Shown one piece after another: positions 37,502 to 46,012 of a DNA stretch of 64,000 bases. The stretch is from Hyphomonadaceae bacterium (GTDB lineage Bacteria; Pseudomonadota; Alphaproteobacteria; Caulobacterales; Aquidulcibacteraceae), in the NCBI GenBank assembly GCA_022841905.1, contig JALHQO010000005.1, forward strand, positions 62,001 through 126,000. The letters are read 5' to 3'. The notes under the pieces were generated by a model. That model was not told the origin of the DNA. It was given only the letters and a program-made list of their open reading frames with translations, and did no database searches. Position numbers and translations under genes: made by a program. The stretch's first letter is position 1. Each line of letters begins with the position of its first letter.

Positions 37502-38038
37502 ATGGCGAGTGCAGCGGAAATCGTGCGCTTTTGGCGCGACGCGGGGCCGAAGGCGTGGTTCGCCAAGGACGAGACCTTCGACGGCCGTTGTCGCGGATAC
37601 GAAGCCGAGCACCACGCGGCCGCACGGCGCGAATTGGCGCAGTGGGAGACTGATGCCGAGAGCGCGTTGGCGCTGATCCTGCTGCTCGATCAGCTTCCGC
37701 GCAACATGTTCAGGGATTCGCCGCACGCCTTTGCGACCGATGGGCTGGCCGTGCAGGTGGCGGCGCAGGCGATCGAAAAGCGCTTCGATGCGGCAACCGA
37801 TTCAGCGCTGCGTGTGTTCTTCTATTTGCCGTACGAGCACGCGGAGGACTTGGCGCTGCAGGAACGCTGCGTCGAGTTGATTGAAGCGTTGGGCGATCCG
37901 GAGTTCACCAAATACGCCAAGCTGCATCGCGACATCATCGCCAAGTTCGGCCGCTTCCCGCATCGCAACGCGATCCTGGGACGGAAGAGCACGCCGGCAG
38001 AGTTAGCGTTCTTGGCCGAAGGCGGGTTTGCGGGTTAG
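37502..38038 (+). CDS. DUF924 family protein
   Basis: A 178-residue all-helical protein of the DUF924 family: IVRFWRDAGPKAWFAKDETFDGRCR at the start, LALILLLDQLPRNMFRDSPHAFATD and FFYLPYEHAEDLALQERCVELI in the middle, GRFPHRNAILGRKSTPAE near the end. The function of this widespread family is unknown; a TPR-like helical bundle is likely. Divergent from ilvC with 68 bp between starts, convergent with the NTF2-like gene by a 4-bp overlap. Confidence 0.92.
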   Translation: MASAAEIVRFWRDAGPKAWFAKDETFDGRCRGYEAEHHAAARRELAQWETDAESALALILLLDQLPRNMFRDSPHAFATDGLAVQVAAQAIEKRFDAATDSALRVFFYLPYEHAEDLALQERCVELIEALGDPEFTKYAKLHRDIIAKFGRFPHRNAILGRKSTPAELAFLAEGGFAG

Positions 38039-38979
38039 CGGATCGGCGCGTCGAACGCGTAGCGCCAGTTTCCGTCATAGTCGCGCGTCCAAATCGAGAC
38101 ATAACGGCCAGTGCGGCGCGTGCCGTCCGGCGCGGTGTAGGTGGAATTGCCCCACGTCCAGCCCATGTCGCCGCGCGCCGATACCCGCGCGGTTTCCGGC
38201 GCCCAAGTCAGACGCGCGGCTTCCGGCCAATCGGCGTAGCTCGCGGTGATGCCGGCGCGGCCGGTGAGAATTTCCGTGCTGGTGACGATGAGCGCGTTCT
38301 CATCGGCGTACGCCGTGAACGCGGCAGGCACGCCATCGGCTTGCGCTTTCGCATTAAAGGCGCGATCGGCGGCGAGCAGTTCGGCGACGGCTGCAGCGGC
38401 GAGTTCCTCTTCGGTGCGCGAGCCGCCGAGCGCGGACAAGCGCAGCGCCAGGCGGCCGACTGCGTCGCCTTCGAGTACGCAAGCCCGGATGAAGGACGTG
38501 GCGCGGCCTTCAACGGCGACTTCTACGAACGCTTGTTCGCCAGCCGGGCATGCTTCGCCCGAGCCGCCAGCGCCGAGCGCGCCGGACACGCCCATGACAG
38601 AGCGCGCCATGGTGGAAATTTCCGCACGCGCTGTGGCGTTGACCGGGGTGACGGTCGGCGCGTCGGAGCCCCACAGCCACCAACCGGTCGACGGATGGCC
38701 GGTGAAGCGGCGGAGCGCGATGCTCGTGCCATCGGTGCGCTGTTCGTAGCGGATGACACGCGCAACGCCCCCACGCGGCGGAGCGATGGTGACGCGAACC
38801 GCGACCTCGATGCCCTCAGCATTGAGCGCGGCGCGGCCGCCTGTGGTGTTGATGATGTCGGTTGCGATCAGCGGCTGCGCCCAGGCTGGCGCGCGCAGCG
38901 ATAAATTCTGCGCCAATGCCGGCGCGCTCAGAACGAGCGCCAAGCCGCACACGAGCGCCGCGCGAATATGTTGCATCAT
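38035..38979 (-). CDS. Exported protein with C-terminal DUF4440/NTF2-like domain
   Basis: A 314-residue protein with a signal peptide (cleavage near LSAPALAQ, residue 24). The N-terminal half is unassigned. The C-terminal ~130 residues look NTF2-like: AVAELLAADRAFNAKAQADG, AFTAYADENALIV, GRYVSIWTRDYDGNWRYAFD. This fold often binds small ligands or is catalytic; function unknown. Convergent overlap with the DUF924 gene. Confidence 0.72.
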   Translation of the reverse strand: MMQHIRAALVCGLALVLSAPALAQNLSLRAPAWAQPLIATDIINTTGGRAALNAEGIEVAVRVTIAPPRGGVARVIRYEQRTDGTSIALRRFTGHPSTGWWLWGSDAPTVTPVNATARAEISTMARSVMGVSGALGAGGSGEACPAGEQAFVEVAVEGRATSFIRACVLEGDAVGRLALRLSALGGSRTEEELAAAAVAELLAADRAFNAKAQADGVPAAFTAYADENALIVTSTEILTGRAGITASYADWPEAARLTWAPETARVSARGDMGWTWGNSTYTAPDGTRRTGRYVSIWTRDYDGNWRYAFDAPIR

Positions 38980-39074
38980 CCCACCCTCACCGATCGGCGT
39001 TCCCTGAGGGCCAAGTTTAGGCGCCAGGGCGGCCTTGAGCCAGCCCCTATGGCGCCTGATTTCGCGCGATCGGC

Positions 39075-39575
39075 TTAGTGTTCCGGCCGATCGCGGACGG
39101 GCTGGCCATCCCGCAACACCCAGCGGGCGGTGTTGGCGACGCGGTCGATCTCGGCCTGCAGTTCGCGCACGCTGGCCGGCATGCCGACGCCGGGCCCGCC
39201 ATAATCGACAACGCGCTTGCGCCGTCCATCGCGCTCCAGCGTGATCGTGTAGGTCGGCATGTCGGTGGCGGCGGAGCGGTATTCGTCGTTCAGCTGCTCG
39301 AAGCCGATCTCATCAAAACGCGCGAGCAGACGCTGCACATCAGCTGCGGGAATCGTCGCGCGCTGTTCGCCGCGGACGTTCACGAATGCTTCGCCGACAT
39401 AGGTGACTTGGCCGTCGCTGCTGATGGTGACGCGATAAGCGGGGCAAAAGCCGAAACAGACGGTGCGCGATAGTGTAATCACGGCGGGGCCTTCCTGCGC
39501 TGCGCTTTGGACTGGGGCGCATGCGGCGAGCGCGATGGCGCCAAACATGGCGATCATGGTGCGGCGAAGGAACAT
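39075..39575 (-). CDS. Lipoprotein, DUF6438-like
   Basis: A 166-residue lipoprotein from ATG 39575 (lipobox ALAAC). The core TLSRTVCFGFCPAYRVTISSDGQVTYVGEAFVNVRGEQ matches the DUF6438 type, in which C-x-G-x-C-P-x-Y is conserved. No function is known. Longer frames upstream were rejected as shadows of the neighbouring gene. Confidence 0.78.
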   Translation of the reverse strand: MFLRRTMIAMFGAIALAACAPVQSAAQEGPAVITLSRTVCFGFCPAYRVTISSDGQVTYVGEAFVNVRGEQRATIPAADVQRLLARFDEIGFEQLNDEYRSAATDMPTYTITLERDGRRKRVVDYGGPGVGMPASVRELQAEIDRVANTARWVLRDGQPVRDRPEH

Positions 39576-39630
39576 GGGCGGTGTCCTGTTGAGCTTGATC
39601 TGGCGCAATTTGGCGCGCGAATGCGGCGAG

Positions 39631-40314
39631 CTAGCGGCGGCGGCGCGCCATCTCCTCGCGCGCGGCGATCCAGGCGGCGTCGCGGCGTTGAAGCAGGTAG
39701 CCCGGATAGAGCGCCTCCATGGCTTCGCCGAGATCAGCCGCCACTTTGAACGCCGAGGTCTTGTCATCAAGACGTCCAACAGCCAGGCGATTCAGCATCT
39801 GCTTGCGGCGGCGCGGATCGATGGCGTTCTGCGCTTCCGACACAAGCAAACGGCGGCATTTGGTGAGGAACTCAGCACTCTCCGTATCGGGACCGCCGTC
39901 GGCCGCCATGCGATCGAGACGGCCGCAGGCGAAGACGATGGAATCCAAGATGGGCGGGCGGAAGCCTTGGAACGCTGCCTCTTTATCCTGACCGTGGCGA
40001 TCATGCTCTTCGTTCGGGAAGAACAAGCGGCCACGATCGGCGATGGCGGAGAGCTTCTGTGACGTTTCGTGCGCCAAGCGGCGGAATTCGTCGGCGGGAT
40101 ACATGGCGCCGCGACCGCGCGCGAGCGTCGATGCTTTAGCGACAGAATCGATGGCTTCGTGCGCCCACGCGATCACGTCGGAATCCATTTCAGCGCGCAG
40201 CGTTTCGTATTGCAGCTCGGTCTGGCGGCGCACCACCAACCAGTTGAGCACAAGCGACGCCAGCGCCAAAGCGGCCGAACCGACCGCCACCCACTCGTTT
40301 ACGCCCCATTCCAT
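39631..40314 (-). CDS. Uncharacterised membrane-anchored helical protein
   Basis: A 227-residue protein with one N-terminal membrane helix (about 9-27) and a mainly helical cytoplasmic domain containing RRLLVSEAQNAIDPRRRKQML and WAHEAIDSVAKASTLARG. I do not recognise a family. Its codon pattern is the same as neighbours. It lies 55 bp upstream of the DUF6438-like gene. Confidence 0.7.
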   Translation of the reverse strand: MEWGVNEWVAVGSAALALASLVLNWLVVRRQTELQYETLRAEMDSDVIAWAHEAIDSVAKASTLARGRGAMYPADEFRRLAHETSQKLSAIADRGRLFFPNEEHDRHGQDKEAAFQGFRPPILDSIVFACGRLDRMAADGGPDTESAEFLTKCRRLLVSEAQNAIDPRRRKQMLNRLAVGRLDDKTSAFKVAADLGEAMEALYPGYLLQRRDAAWIAAREEMARRRR

Positions 40315-40362
40315 GCCGCTTCTCCCTTGGCAGAACCGCTTACATGGAGGTTGCCGCGGCGG

Positions 40363-41280
40363 CTAGCGTGTGCCGAGCGTCACAAGCGCGGCTTCGACGC
40401 GCGCGGCAAGCGACGTTTCCGTAACGCGCGGCCAATCGGCCATTTGGCCAGCGATCCATGTGAATTGGCGCTTGGCGTAACGGCGGGTATCGCGCTTGCC
40501 GATCTCGGCGGCCTCAGCCAGCGAAAGCTCGCCGCGCAGATATGCAGAAAGCGCCGGTGCGCCGTGGGCTTTCATCGCGGGCAAGGCCGGATCGAGATTG
40601 CGTACGGCGAAGGCGCGAACTTCATCGAGCGCACCAGTTTGGAGCATGACGTCGAAGCGCGCGTTGATAGCGGCGTAGAGTTGCTCACGATCGGGCGTCA
40701 GCGCGATGCCGCGCCATTCGCCGGGCTGAAGCGCGGGCTTGGTGTTGGCTTGCAGCGCGCTGATGCTCTCGCCGGTGGTTTCCAGAATTTCGAGCGCGCG
40801 CAGGATGCGCGGCGCGTCATTGGGTTCGAGTCGCGCGGCGGTGACTGGATCGCGTTGCGCGAGTTCGGCATGAAGCGCGGGCGCGCCTTCCGTCTCGGCA
40901 CGCGCGCGCAAGGCGGCGCGAATGTCTGGATCGGCGGCAGGCATGTCCGCCAAGCCTTGCGTGAGCGCTTTGAAGTAGAGCCCGGTGCCGCCGACCAGGA
41001 TCGGCGTGGCGTTGCGCGCGCGGATTGCGGCGATGGCGGCGAGCGCATCGGTGAGCCAGCGGCCGGTGGAGTAAAGCTCGGCTGCATCCACATGGCCGTA
41101 CAGGTGATGCGGCGCGCGGGCCTCCTCCTCGGGCGGCGGGCGCGCGGTGAGGATACGGAAATCGCGATACACCTGCATCGAATCGGCGTTGACGATTTCG
41201 CCGCCGATACGCTCCGCCACAGCCAAAGCCAAAGCGGACTTGCCGCTGGCGGTCGGGCCCATGATGAGAAGCGCTGGCAT
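40363..41280 (-). CDS. miaA: tRNA dimethylallyltransferase MiaA
   Basis: A 305-residue enzyme from ATG 41280 (MPALLIMGPTASGKSALA, P-loop). It transfers a dimethylallyl group to A37 of UNN tRNAs. DSMQVYRDFRILTARPP, PILVGGTGLYFKALTQGL and KRDTRRYAKRQFTW are family signatures. The start is divergent from serB; the 92-bp region between them is a G/C-run repeat. Confidence 0.96.
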   Translation of the reverse strand: MPALLIMGPTASGKSALALAVAERIGGEIVNADSMQVYRDFRILTARPPPEEEARAPHHLYGHVDAAELYSTGRWLTDALAAIAAIRARNATPILVGGTGLYFKALTQGLADMPAADPDIRAALRARAETEGAPALHAELAQRDPVTAARLEPNDAPRILRALEILETTGESISALQANTKPALQPGEWRGIALTPDREQLYAAINARFDVMLQTGALDEVRAFAVRNLDPALPAMKAHGAPALSAYLRGELSLAEAAEIGKRDTRRYAKRQFTWIAGQMADWPRVTETSLAARVEAALVTLGTR

Positions 41281-41372
41281 GTTAGGGATTAGGGGTTGGG
41301 GGCTAGGGATTGGCGAGGGTTCCAAGCAATATCGATTGCTCCCCTAATCCCCAATCCCTAATCCCCAGTCCC
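41281..41372. repeat. Inverted GGGATTA-type tandem repeats with two quadruplex patterns
   Basis: The whole spacer between the miaA and serB starts is made of degenerate 7-8 nt units. Left arm 41285-41308 has four G-runs (3, 4, 5, 3 G) with loops of 4, 2 and 3 nt, and right arm 41341-41366 has four C-runs (4, 4, 3, 4) with loops of 4, 3 and 4 nt. Both strands therefore meet the canonical G-quadruplex rule. The arms are imperfect reverse complements. The promoters of both genes must lie in or across this repeat. Confidence 0.85.
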
Positions 41373-42266
41373 ATGACCGCCCACGCCCTCGTCTTCGTCG
41401 CCTCGCCCGACGACAAGCCCGCTTACCGCGAGGCCCTGCTCATGCTCGGGCGGGTGGCGCTCAATCGCAAGCTGCCGCCGCCGGATGTGCTTTCGGGCTG
41501 GGAAAGCGCGGAGTGGATTTATCCGAGCGTGGACGGCGAGTTGCGCCAGGAGGCTGCCGCTGCCGTGGCGGAGATGCCGGTGGACTGGGCGCTCGTGCCT
41601 GTCGAGGGCCGGCGCAAGAAACTCCTCGTCGCCGACATGGATTCGACCATCATCAACGTTGAATGCCTCGACGAGCTGGCGGATTTCGCGGGGCTCAAAG
41701 CGGAGATTGCAACGATCACCGAGCGTGCGATGCGCGGAGAATTGGAGTTCGAGCCGGCCTTGCGCCAGCGCGTCGGCAAGCTGAAAGGCTTGGCGCTCGA
41801 TGCGCTGCAACGCACCTATGACGAACGCGTGCGGCTCAATCCGGGTGCGGCGACTCTGGTGAAGACGATGGCGGCGCATGGCGCACGCTGCGTTCTGGTG
41901 TCAGGCGGCTTCACGTTTTTCACCTCGCGCGTGGCGGAAGCCGCCGGCTTTCACGCCAACCGCGCGAACGTTTTGCTTGACGATGGCGCAGCACTCACAG
42001 GCGCGGTGCAAGAGCCGATCCTCGGCCGCGCCGCGAAGCTTGAGGCATTGCGGAGCGAGGCGCGGGCGTTGGGACTCAGCGAAGCGGATGCGCTGGCGAT
42101 CGGCGACGGCGCCAACGATCTCGATATGATCAAGGCGGCTGGACTTGGGCTGGCCTATCGCGCCAAGCCCATCGTCGCGGCTGAGGCCGACGCGAAGATC
42201 GATTACATGACTCTGGAAGCAGCGTTGTTCTTCCAGGGCTACCGGCGAACGGAGTTTTCGGCATGA
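41373..42266 (+). CDS. serB: Phosphoserine phosphatase SerB
   Basis: A 297-residue HAD enzyme from ATG 41373. Nucleophile motif DMDSTIINVECLDELAD, motif II VLVSGGF, motif IV GDGANDLDMIKAAGLGLAYRAKP. It dephosphorylates O-phosphoserine in the last step of serine synthesis. An N-terminal ~80-residue region precedes the HAD core, as in ACT-like SerB forms. It overlaps the next lipoprotein gene by ATGA. Confidence 0.96.
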   Translation: MTAHALVFVASPDDKPAYREALLMLGRVALNRKLPPPDVLSGWESAEWIYPSVDGELRQEAAAAVAEMPVDWALVPVEGRRKKLLVADMDSTIINVECLDELADFAGLKAEIATITERAMRGELEFEPALRQRVGKLKGLALDALQRTYDERVRLNPGAATLVKTMAAHGARCVLVSGGFTFFTSRVAEAAGFHANRANVLLDDGAALTGAVQEPILGRAAKLEALRSEARALGLSEADALAIGDGANDLDMIKAAGLGLAYRAKPIVAAEADAKIDYMTLEAALFFQGYRRTEFSA

Positions 42267-43021
42267 GACGTTTGATGATCGCGCTTGGCGCAATGTTCTT
42301 GGCCGCCTGCACGCCGCCAGCAGCGGAGGCGCCCGAGAATGGACCGCCGAACCTAGATGGCGTCATGCTGCCGCTGGGAGACCAAGCCGGAAACCGCATG
42401 GAGGCGTTGACGCAGAACGGCGCGCGCTGGTGCACGGAAGATAACGTGTGGTGCGTCGAGGGCGGACAAGTCAGCGCCAGCTTCGCTGCTGGCGCGGCGC
42501 CCGTGGCGTTGCCGGCGCAAGGCGAGCTTTGGCCGGTTGTCGTGCGCACCGGTGAGACGGCCTTGATCGGCCTGATCGCAACCGAGGAGCAGATGTATTC
42601 GGGCGGCAGCGGCCGTGCGCAGCACTTGACATTGTACGAAGTCGCGAACGGCGCGCCCCGCGCAGTGCTGCGCATGCCCTATTCCGGCGCGGCCGACATT
42701 CGCGCCTGCTTCGATGAAGAGGATGAGCAACAACGCGCCGGCGCCTGCCGCGATGAATATCAATTCATCACGCGCATATTCATCGATGAGACCGTCGCCA
42801 GCGGCGCGCCAGTTATCGTGCTTGAAACCGCTGCGGGCTCCTATCCAGGCGCGGTGACGCGCAACGCGGACTCGTTGGAACAGCCAGCCTTGACCGAAGC
42901 GGATCTGGTCTGGGCGCAGGACGAAACCTGCACATTCCGCCGCACTTATACGCGCGGCGCCGACGGCCTATATGCGCCTGATCAGCCGCTGCCCGGCTGC
43001 ACCGATTATCTGGAGCCCTGA
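42263..43021 (+). CDS. Lipoprotein of unknown function
   Basis: A 252-residue lipoprotein (lipobox FLAAC). The mature part has several Cys pairs (WCTEDNVWC, ACFDEEDEQQRAGAC) and a beta-rich look. No family recognised. It is coupled to serB by an ATGA overlap and to the HAD gene, whose TTG immediately follows the TGA. Confidence 0.75.
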   Translation: MRRLMIALGAMFLAACTPPAAEAPENGPPNLDGVMLPLGDQAGNRMEALTQNGARWCTEDNVWCVEGGQVSASFAAGAAPVALPAQGELWPVVVRTGETALIGLIATEEQMYSGGSGRAQHLTLYEVANGAPRAVLRMPYSGAADIRACFDEEDEQQRAGACRDEYQFITRIFIDETVASGAPVIVLETAAGSYPGAVTRNADSLEQPALTEADLVWAQDETCTFRRTYTRGADGLYAPDQPLPGCTDYLEP

Positions 43022-43669
43022 TTGAGCCTGCCGCGCCGCCCGAGGGCCATCGTTTTTGATCTCGACGGCACGCTGATTGATTCAGAGACGCTGGTGAAGG
43101 AAGCGCATTTCGCCGCCTGCGCCAGCATGGGCGTGGCGATGAGCGATGCGCAGTTTCTTTCGCTCGTCGGCATGCATCGCGAAGCCAACGATCTGCAGCT
43201 GAAAGCCTATTACGGTGACGATTTCCCGCTCGAGGATTTCATCGCCGCGACGCGCGCGCATGTCGGGCAACGCGCCGCGCCGCTGAAGCCAGGCGCGCTT
43301 GAGTTGATGGATGCGCTCGATGAGCTGAAGCTGCCATACGGCTTGGCGACATCGTCGCGGCGGCCGTGGGTGGAGCGGCACTTTGCAGCGCACGGCCTCA
43401 CGAAACGCTTTCGCGCCGCGGTGACTCGGCAAGATTGCATCGAAGGCAAGCCGCATCCGGAGCCGTACCTCAACGCTTCGCGCTTGCTGGGCGCTGCGCC
43501 CGGGGACGTGTTGGCGTTGGAGGATAGCTATGCCGGCGTCACCTCCGCGCACGCGGCGGGCTGCATGACGGTGATGGTGCCGGACTTACTGGAAGCGACG
43601 GATGAGATGCGGGAGATGGCGTTTGTGCTGACGTCGCTGAATGACGTTGCGCCGCTTTTGCGGCGTTAG
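43022..43669 (+). CDS. HAD-family phosphatase (beta-phosphoglucomutase-like)
   Basis: A 215-residue HAD hydrolase. FDLDGTLIDSE holds the two Asp residues, ATSSRR is motif II, GKPHPEPYL motif III and LEDSYAG motif IV. Cap type I. It probably dephosphorylates sugar or nucleotide phosphates; the substrate is unknown. The start is TTG 43022, directly after the lipoprotein TGA, because no ATG precedes the core. Convergent with the degP gene by a 4-bp overlap. Confidence 0.88.
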   Translation: MSLPRRPRAIVFDLDGTLIDSETLVKEAHFAACASMGVAMSDAQFLSLVGMHREANDLQLKAYYGDDFPLEDFIAATRAHVGQRAAPLKPGALELMDALDELKLPYGLATSSRRPWVERHFAAHGLTKRFRAAVTRQDCIEGKPHPEPYLNASRLLGAAPGDVLALEDSYAGVTSAHAAGCMTVMVPDLLEATDEMREMAFVLTSLNDVAPLLRR

Positions 43670-45069
43670 CTCCGCGCCCGAAGCCGCCGGTACGTACGCT
43701 GCCCGGCGCGATTGATGCGGACGACGATGTTGTGTTCGCCGACAGCGGCCTCCCCGGCGACGGCGCGCGCGGCGATCATCGAGTCGGCGTCTTGAAACGC
43801 CATCTGCTCGATCACGTCGCCCGCACGCAGCACGCCTTCATTAGCGCCGCCGACATCGACCGCGAGCACAACCAAGCCTTCAACATCGGGCTCGATTTGA
43901 AATTCTTCCCGCAAGCTCGCGTCCAACTCGCTGATGGCGATGCCGAACATGCGCCCACCGCGCGGGCCGCCATCGCTGCGACGTTCGGGCGTAGCTCCGC
44001 CTTCGGCGACACGGCGGCCGGTATCGCTTTCTTCCAGACGCTCAATGGTGACGGTGAGCGTCATGCGGCGGCCATCGCGGACGATTTCGAGCGGGGCTTG
44101 TGCGCCGACTTGCGCTTCGCCGACCATGCGCGTGAGCGAGCGGCTATCTGTGACGTCGCGCGTGCCGAATTTGAGCACGATATCGCCGGGGCGCAGGCCA
44201 GCAGCGGCGGCCGGGCCGCCAGGGGTGATGCGGGTGACGACCGCGCCGCTATCGCCGCGATAGCCCGCACGCTCAGCTGCGCCGGGGCTCAGATTGGCCA
44301 GCCGCACGCCCAGCCAGCCACGGCGAATTTCGCCGTAGCGCAGGATTTGGTCGACCACCGGGCGCACGATCGAGGTCGGCGTGGCAAAGCCGATGCCGAC
44401 GCTCGCGCCGCTCGGCGACAAGATGGCGGTGTTGACGCCAATCACTTCGCCATCGGTGTTGAACAACGGCCCACCGGAATTGCCGCGATTGATGGCGGCG
44501 TCGGTCTGGATGAAATCGTCATAGCGCCCAGCATCGATGTTGCGGTTGCGGGCGCTGACGACGCCAACGCTGAGTGAGCCGCCCAGGCCGAACGGATTGC
44601 CGATGGCGAGCACGATGTCGCCCACCCGCGCGGTGTCGCTGTCGCCCATCTCGACGAACGGCATCGGCTGGCGCGCTTGCATGCGCAGCACGGCGATGTC
44701 GGTGGCCGGATCGCGGCCAACGACGATGGCGTCGAAGCGCTGACCGTTTTGCAGGATGACTTCGATTGCGTCAGCGGATTCGATGACGTGATTATTCGTC
44801 ACCACGACGCCATCAGCCGAGATAATGAAGCCCGAGCCCAGCGAGGTGATCTGCGCTTGGCCTTCGGTGTTGAACCGCTCCATCGGCGAGCCGGGCGGAA
44901 ACTGCGGCAGATCCTCGACGCCCTCGACGCGCTGGCTGGTGGCGATGTTCACAACCGCCGGCGACAGGCGATCGTTCAGGTCGGCAAAACCCTCAGCCGG
45001 CAGGCGCGATTGCGCCAAAGCTGGTGCGGCGATGGCAAACAGGACGAGGCTGGCGAGAATGGCGCGCAT
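43666..45069 (-). CDS. Periplasmic serine protease DegP/HtrA type
   Basis: A 467-residue exported protease with signal peptide to ~residue 20. Catalytic H94 (VTNNHVIE), D124 (ATDIAVL) and S198 (GNSGGP) are all present. Two PDZ domains follow (about 250-345 and 370-460). It degrades or chaperones misfolded envelope proteins. It is the third gene of hflK-hflC-degP, so envelope quality control is encoded together. The spacer to hflC is a tandem-repeat hairpin. Confidence 0.93.
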   Translation of the reverse strand: MRAILASLVLFAIAAPALAQSRLPAEGFADLNDRLSPAVVNIATSQRVEGVEDLPQFPPGSPMERFNTEGQAQITSLGSGFIISADGVVVTNNHVIESADAIEVILQNGQRFDAIVVGRDPATDIAVLRMQARQPMPFVEMGDSDTARVGDIVLAIGNPFGLGGSLSVGVVSARNRNIDAGRYDDFIQTDAAINRGNSGGPLFNTDGEVIGVNTAILSPSGASVGIGFATPTSIVRPVVDQILRYGEIRRGWLGVRLANLSPGAAERAGYRGDSGAVVTRITPGGPAAAAGLRPGDIVLKFGTRDVTDSRSLTRMVGEAQVGAQAPLEIVRDGRRMTLTVTIERLEESDTGRRVAEGGATPERRSDGGPRGGRMFGIAISELDASLREEFQIEPDVEGLVVLAVDVGGANEGVLRAGDVIEQMAFQDADSMIAARAVAGEAAVGEHNIVVRINRAGQRTYRRLRARS

Positions 45070-45073
45070 GGCT

Positions 45074-45150
45074 CAAGGCAGTACGGAACTAAGGCCGTAA
45101 GGCAATAGGAATTTGGCGTCCTACTGTCTAACTGCCCTAGTACCTTATTC
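45074..45150. repeat. Inverted tandem-repeat spacer between hflC and degP
   Basis: The left arm has units like AAGGCAGTA, AACTAAGGC, GTAAGGCAATAGG and the right arm has the complementary CCTACTGTC, TAACTGCCCTAGTACC. This is the same build as the spacer at 52950-53034, where the unit is also TAGGCA/TGCCTA-like. It sits between two co-directional genes of one operon. Confidence 0.6.
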
Positions 45151-45160
45151 CCGTTGAGTT

Positions 45161-46012
45161 TTAGCCCCCGCCGCGGCGACGCTGCATGTAGCGGAAGAAG
45201 TCGCTATCCGGCGGCACCACGATCGGCGTTCCGGCGTCGAGCGCCGTGTCGTAAGCGCGCATGGCGCGGTAGAACGCGGCAAACTCCGGATCGCGGCCGT
45301 AAGCGCCTGCGAAGATGCGGGCCCGCTGAGCGTCGCCTTCACCGCGCGTACGCTCGGCCTCTTCCTGCGCCGTGGCGCGGATAATGGCGGCGTCGCGTTC
45401 GCCTTCGGCGCGGATGCGGCCAGCGACCTGCTGACGCTCCGACCGCATGCGCTCATAGACGCGCTCGCGGGTCTCGTCCGGCAGATCGGCTTGGCGGATG
45501 CGGACATCGACCACGCGCACGCCGAGTTCAGTGGCGGCGGCGGCGTTCAAGTCGGCTTCGATGGTTTGCATCAGTTCGGCGCGGCGGCCGGAGATGATCT
45601 CGTTCGAGGTGGCGCCGCCGAGGGCGCGGCGCATGGCGGCTTCAGTATAGGTCTCCAAACGCGAGGCGCCGCCGGCTTCCGTCAGCACGCTCTGATAGAA
45701 GCGGCGCGGATCGACGATGCGCCAACGCACGACAGCGTCGACGATCAAGCGTTCCTGGTCGGACGCCACGATCGGCTGACCTTCCATGGTGAAGCCCATA
45801 TTGCGCCGGTCATAAATGATGACGCTCTCAACGAACGGCAGCTTGAAGTACAAGCCCGGCTCGTCGGCGCCCGGCACGTTGATGGCGCTGGTGTACTCGC
45901 CGAAGCGCAGCACGATGGCTTGGCGGTCCTGGCGCACGATGAACATCGAGTTCATCACCACGACCAAGAGCGCAAAGCCCAGGCCGAAAAAGAGAGGCAG
46001 GTTACGGGTCAT
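45161..46012 (-). CDS. hflC: FtsH-modulating membrane protein HflC
   Basis: A 283-residue SPFH/prohibitin protein. One N-terminal helix (LPLFFGLGFALLVVVMNSMFIV), then the SPFH domain (QAIVLRFGEYTSAINVPGADEPGLYFKLPFVESVIIYDRRNMGF) and a helical C-terminus (YERMRSERQQVAGRIRAEGERDAA). HflK and HflC form a complex that surrounds and regulates the FtsH protease. ATGA overlap with hflK. Confidence 0.95.
   Translation of the reverse strand: MTRNLPLFFGLGFALLVVVMNSMFIVRQDRQAIVLRFGEYTSAINVPGADEPGLYFKLPFVESVIIYDRRNMGFTMEGQPIVASDQERLIVDAVVRWRIVDPRRFYQSVLTEAGGASRLETYTEAAMRRALGGATSNEIISGRRAELMQTIEADLNAAAATELGVRVVDVRIRQADLPDETRERVYERMRSERQQVAGRIRAEGERDAAIIRATAQEEAERTRGEGDAQRARIFAGAYGRDPEFAAFYRAMRAYDTALDAGTPIVVPPDSDFFRYMQRRRGGG

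Noticed and set aside
36438-37625. Longer start for ilvC
   Set aside because: The extra 64 residues are Arg/Pro/Ser-rich and overlap the start of the divergent DUF924 gene; ATG 37433 has a good ribosome site.
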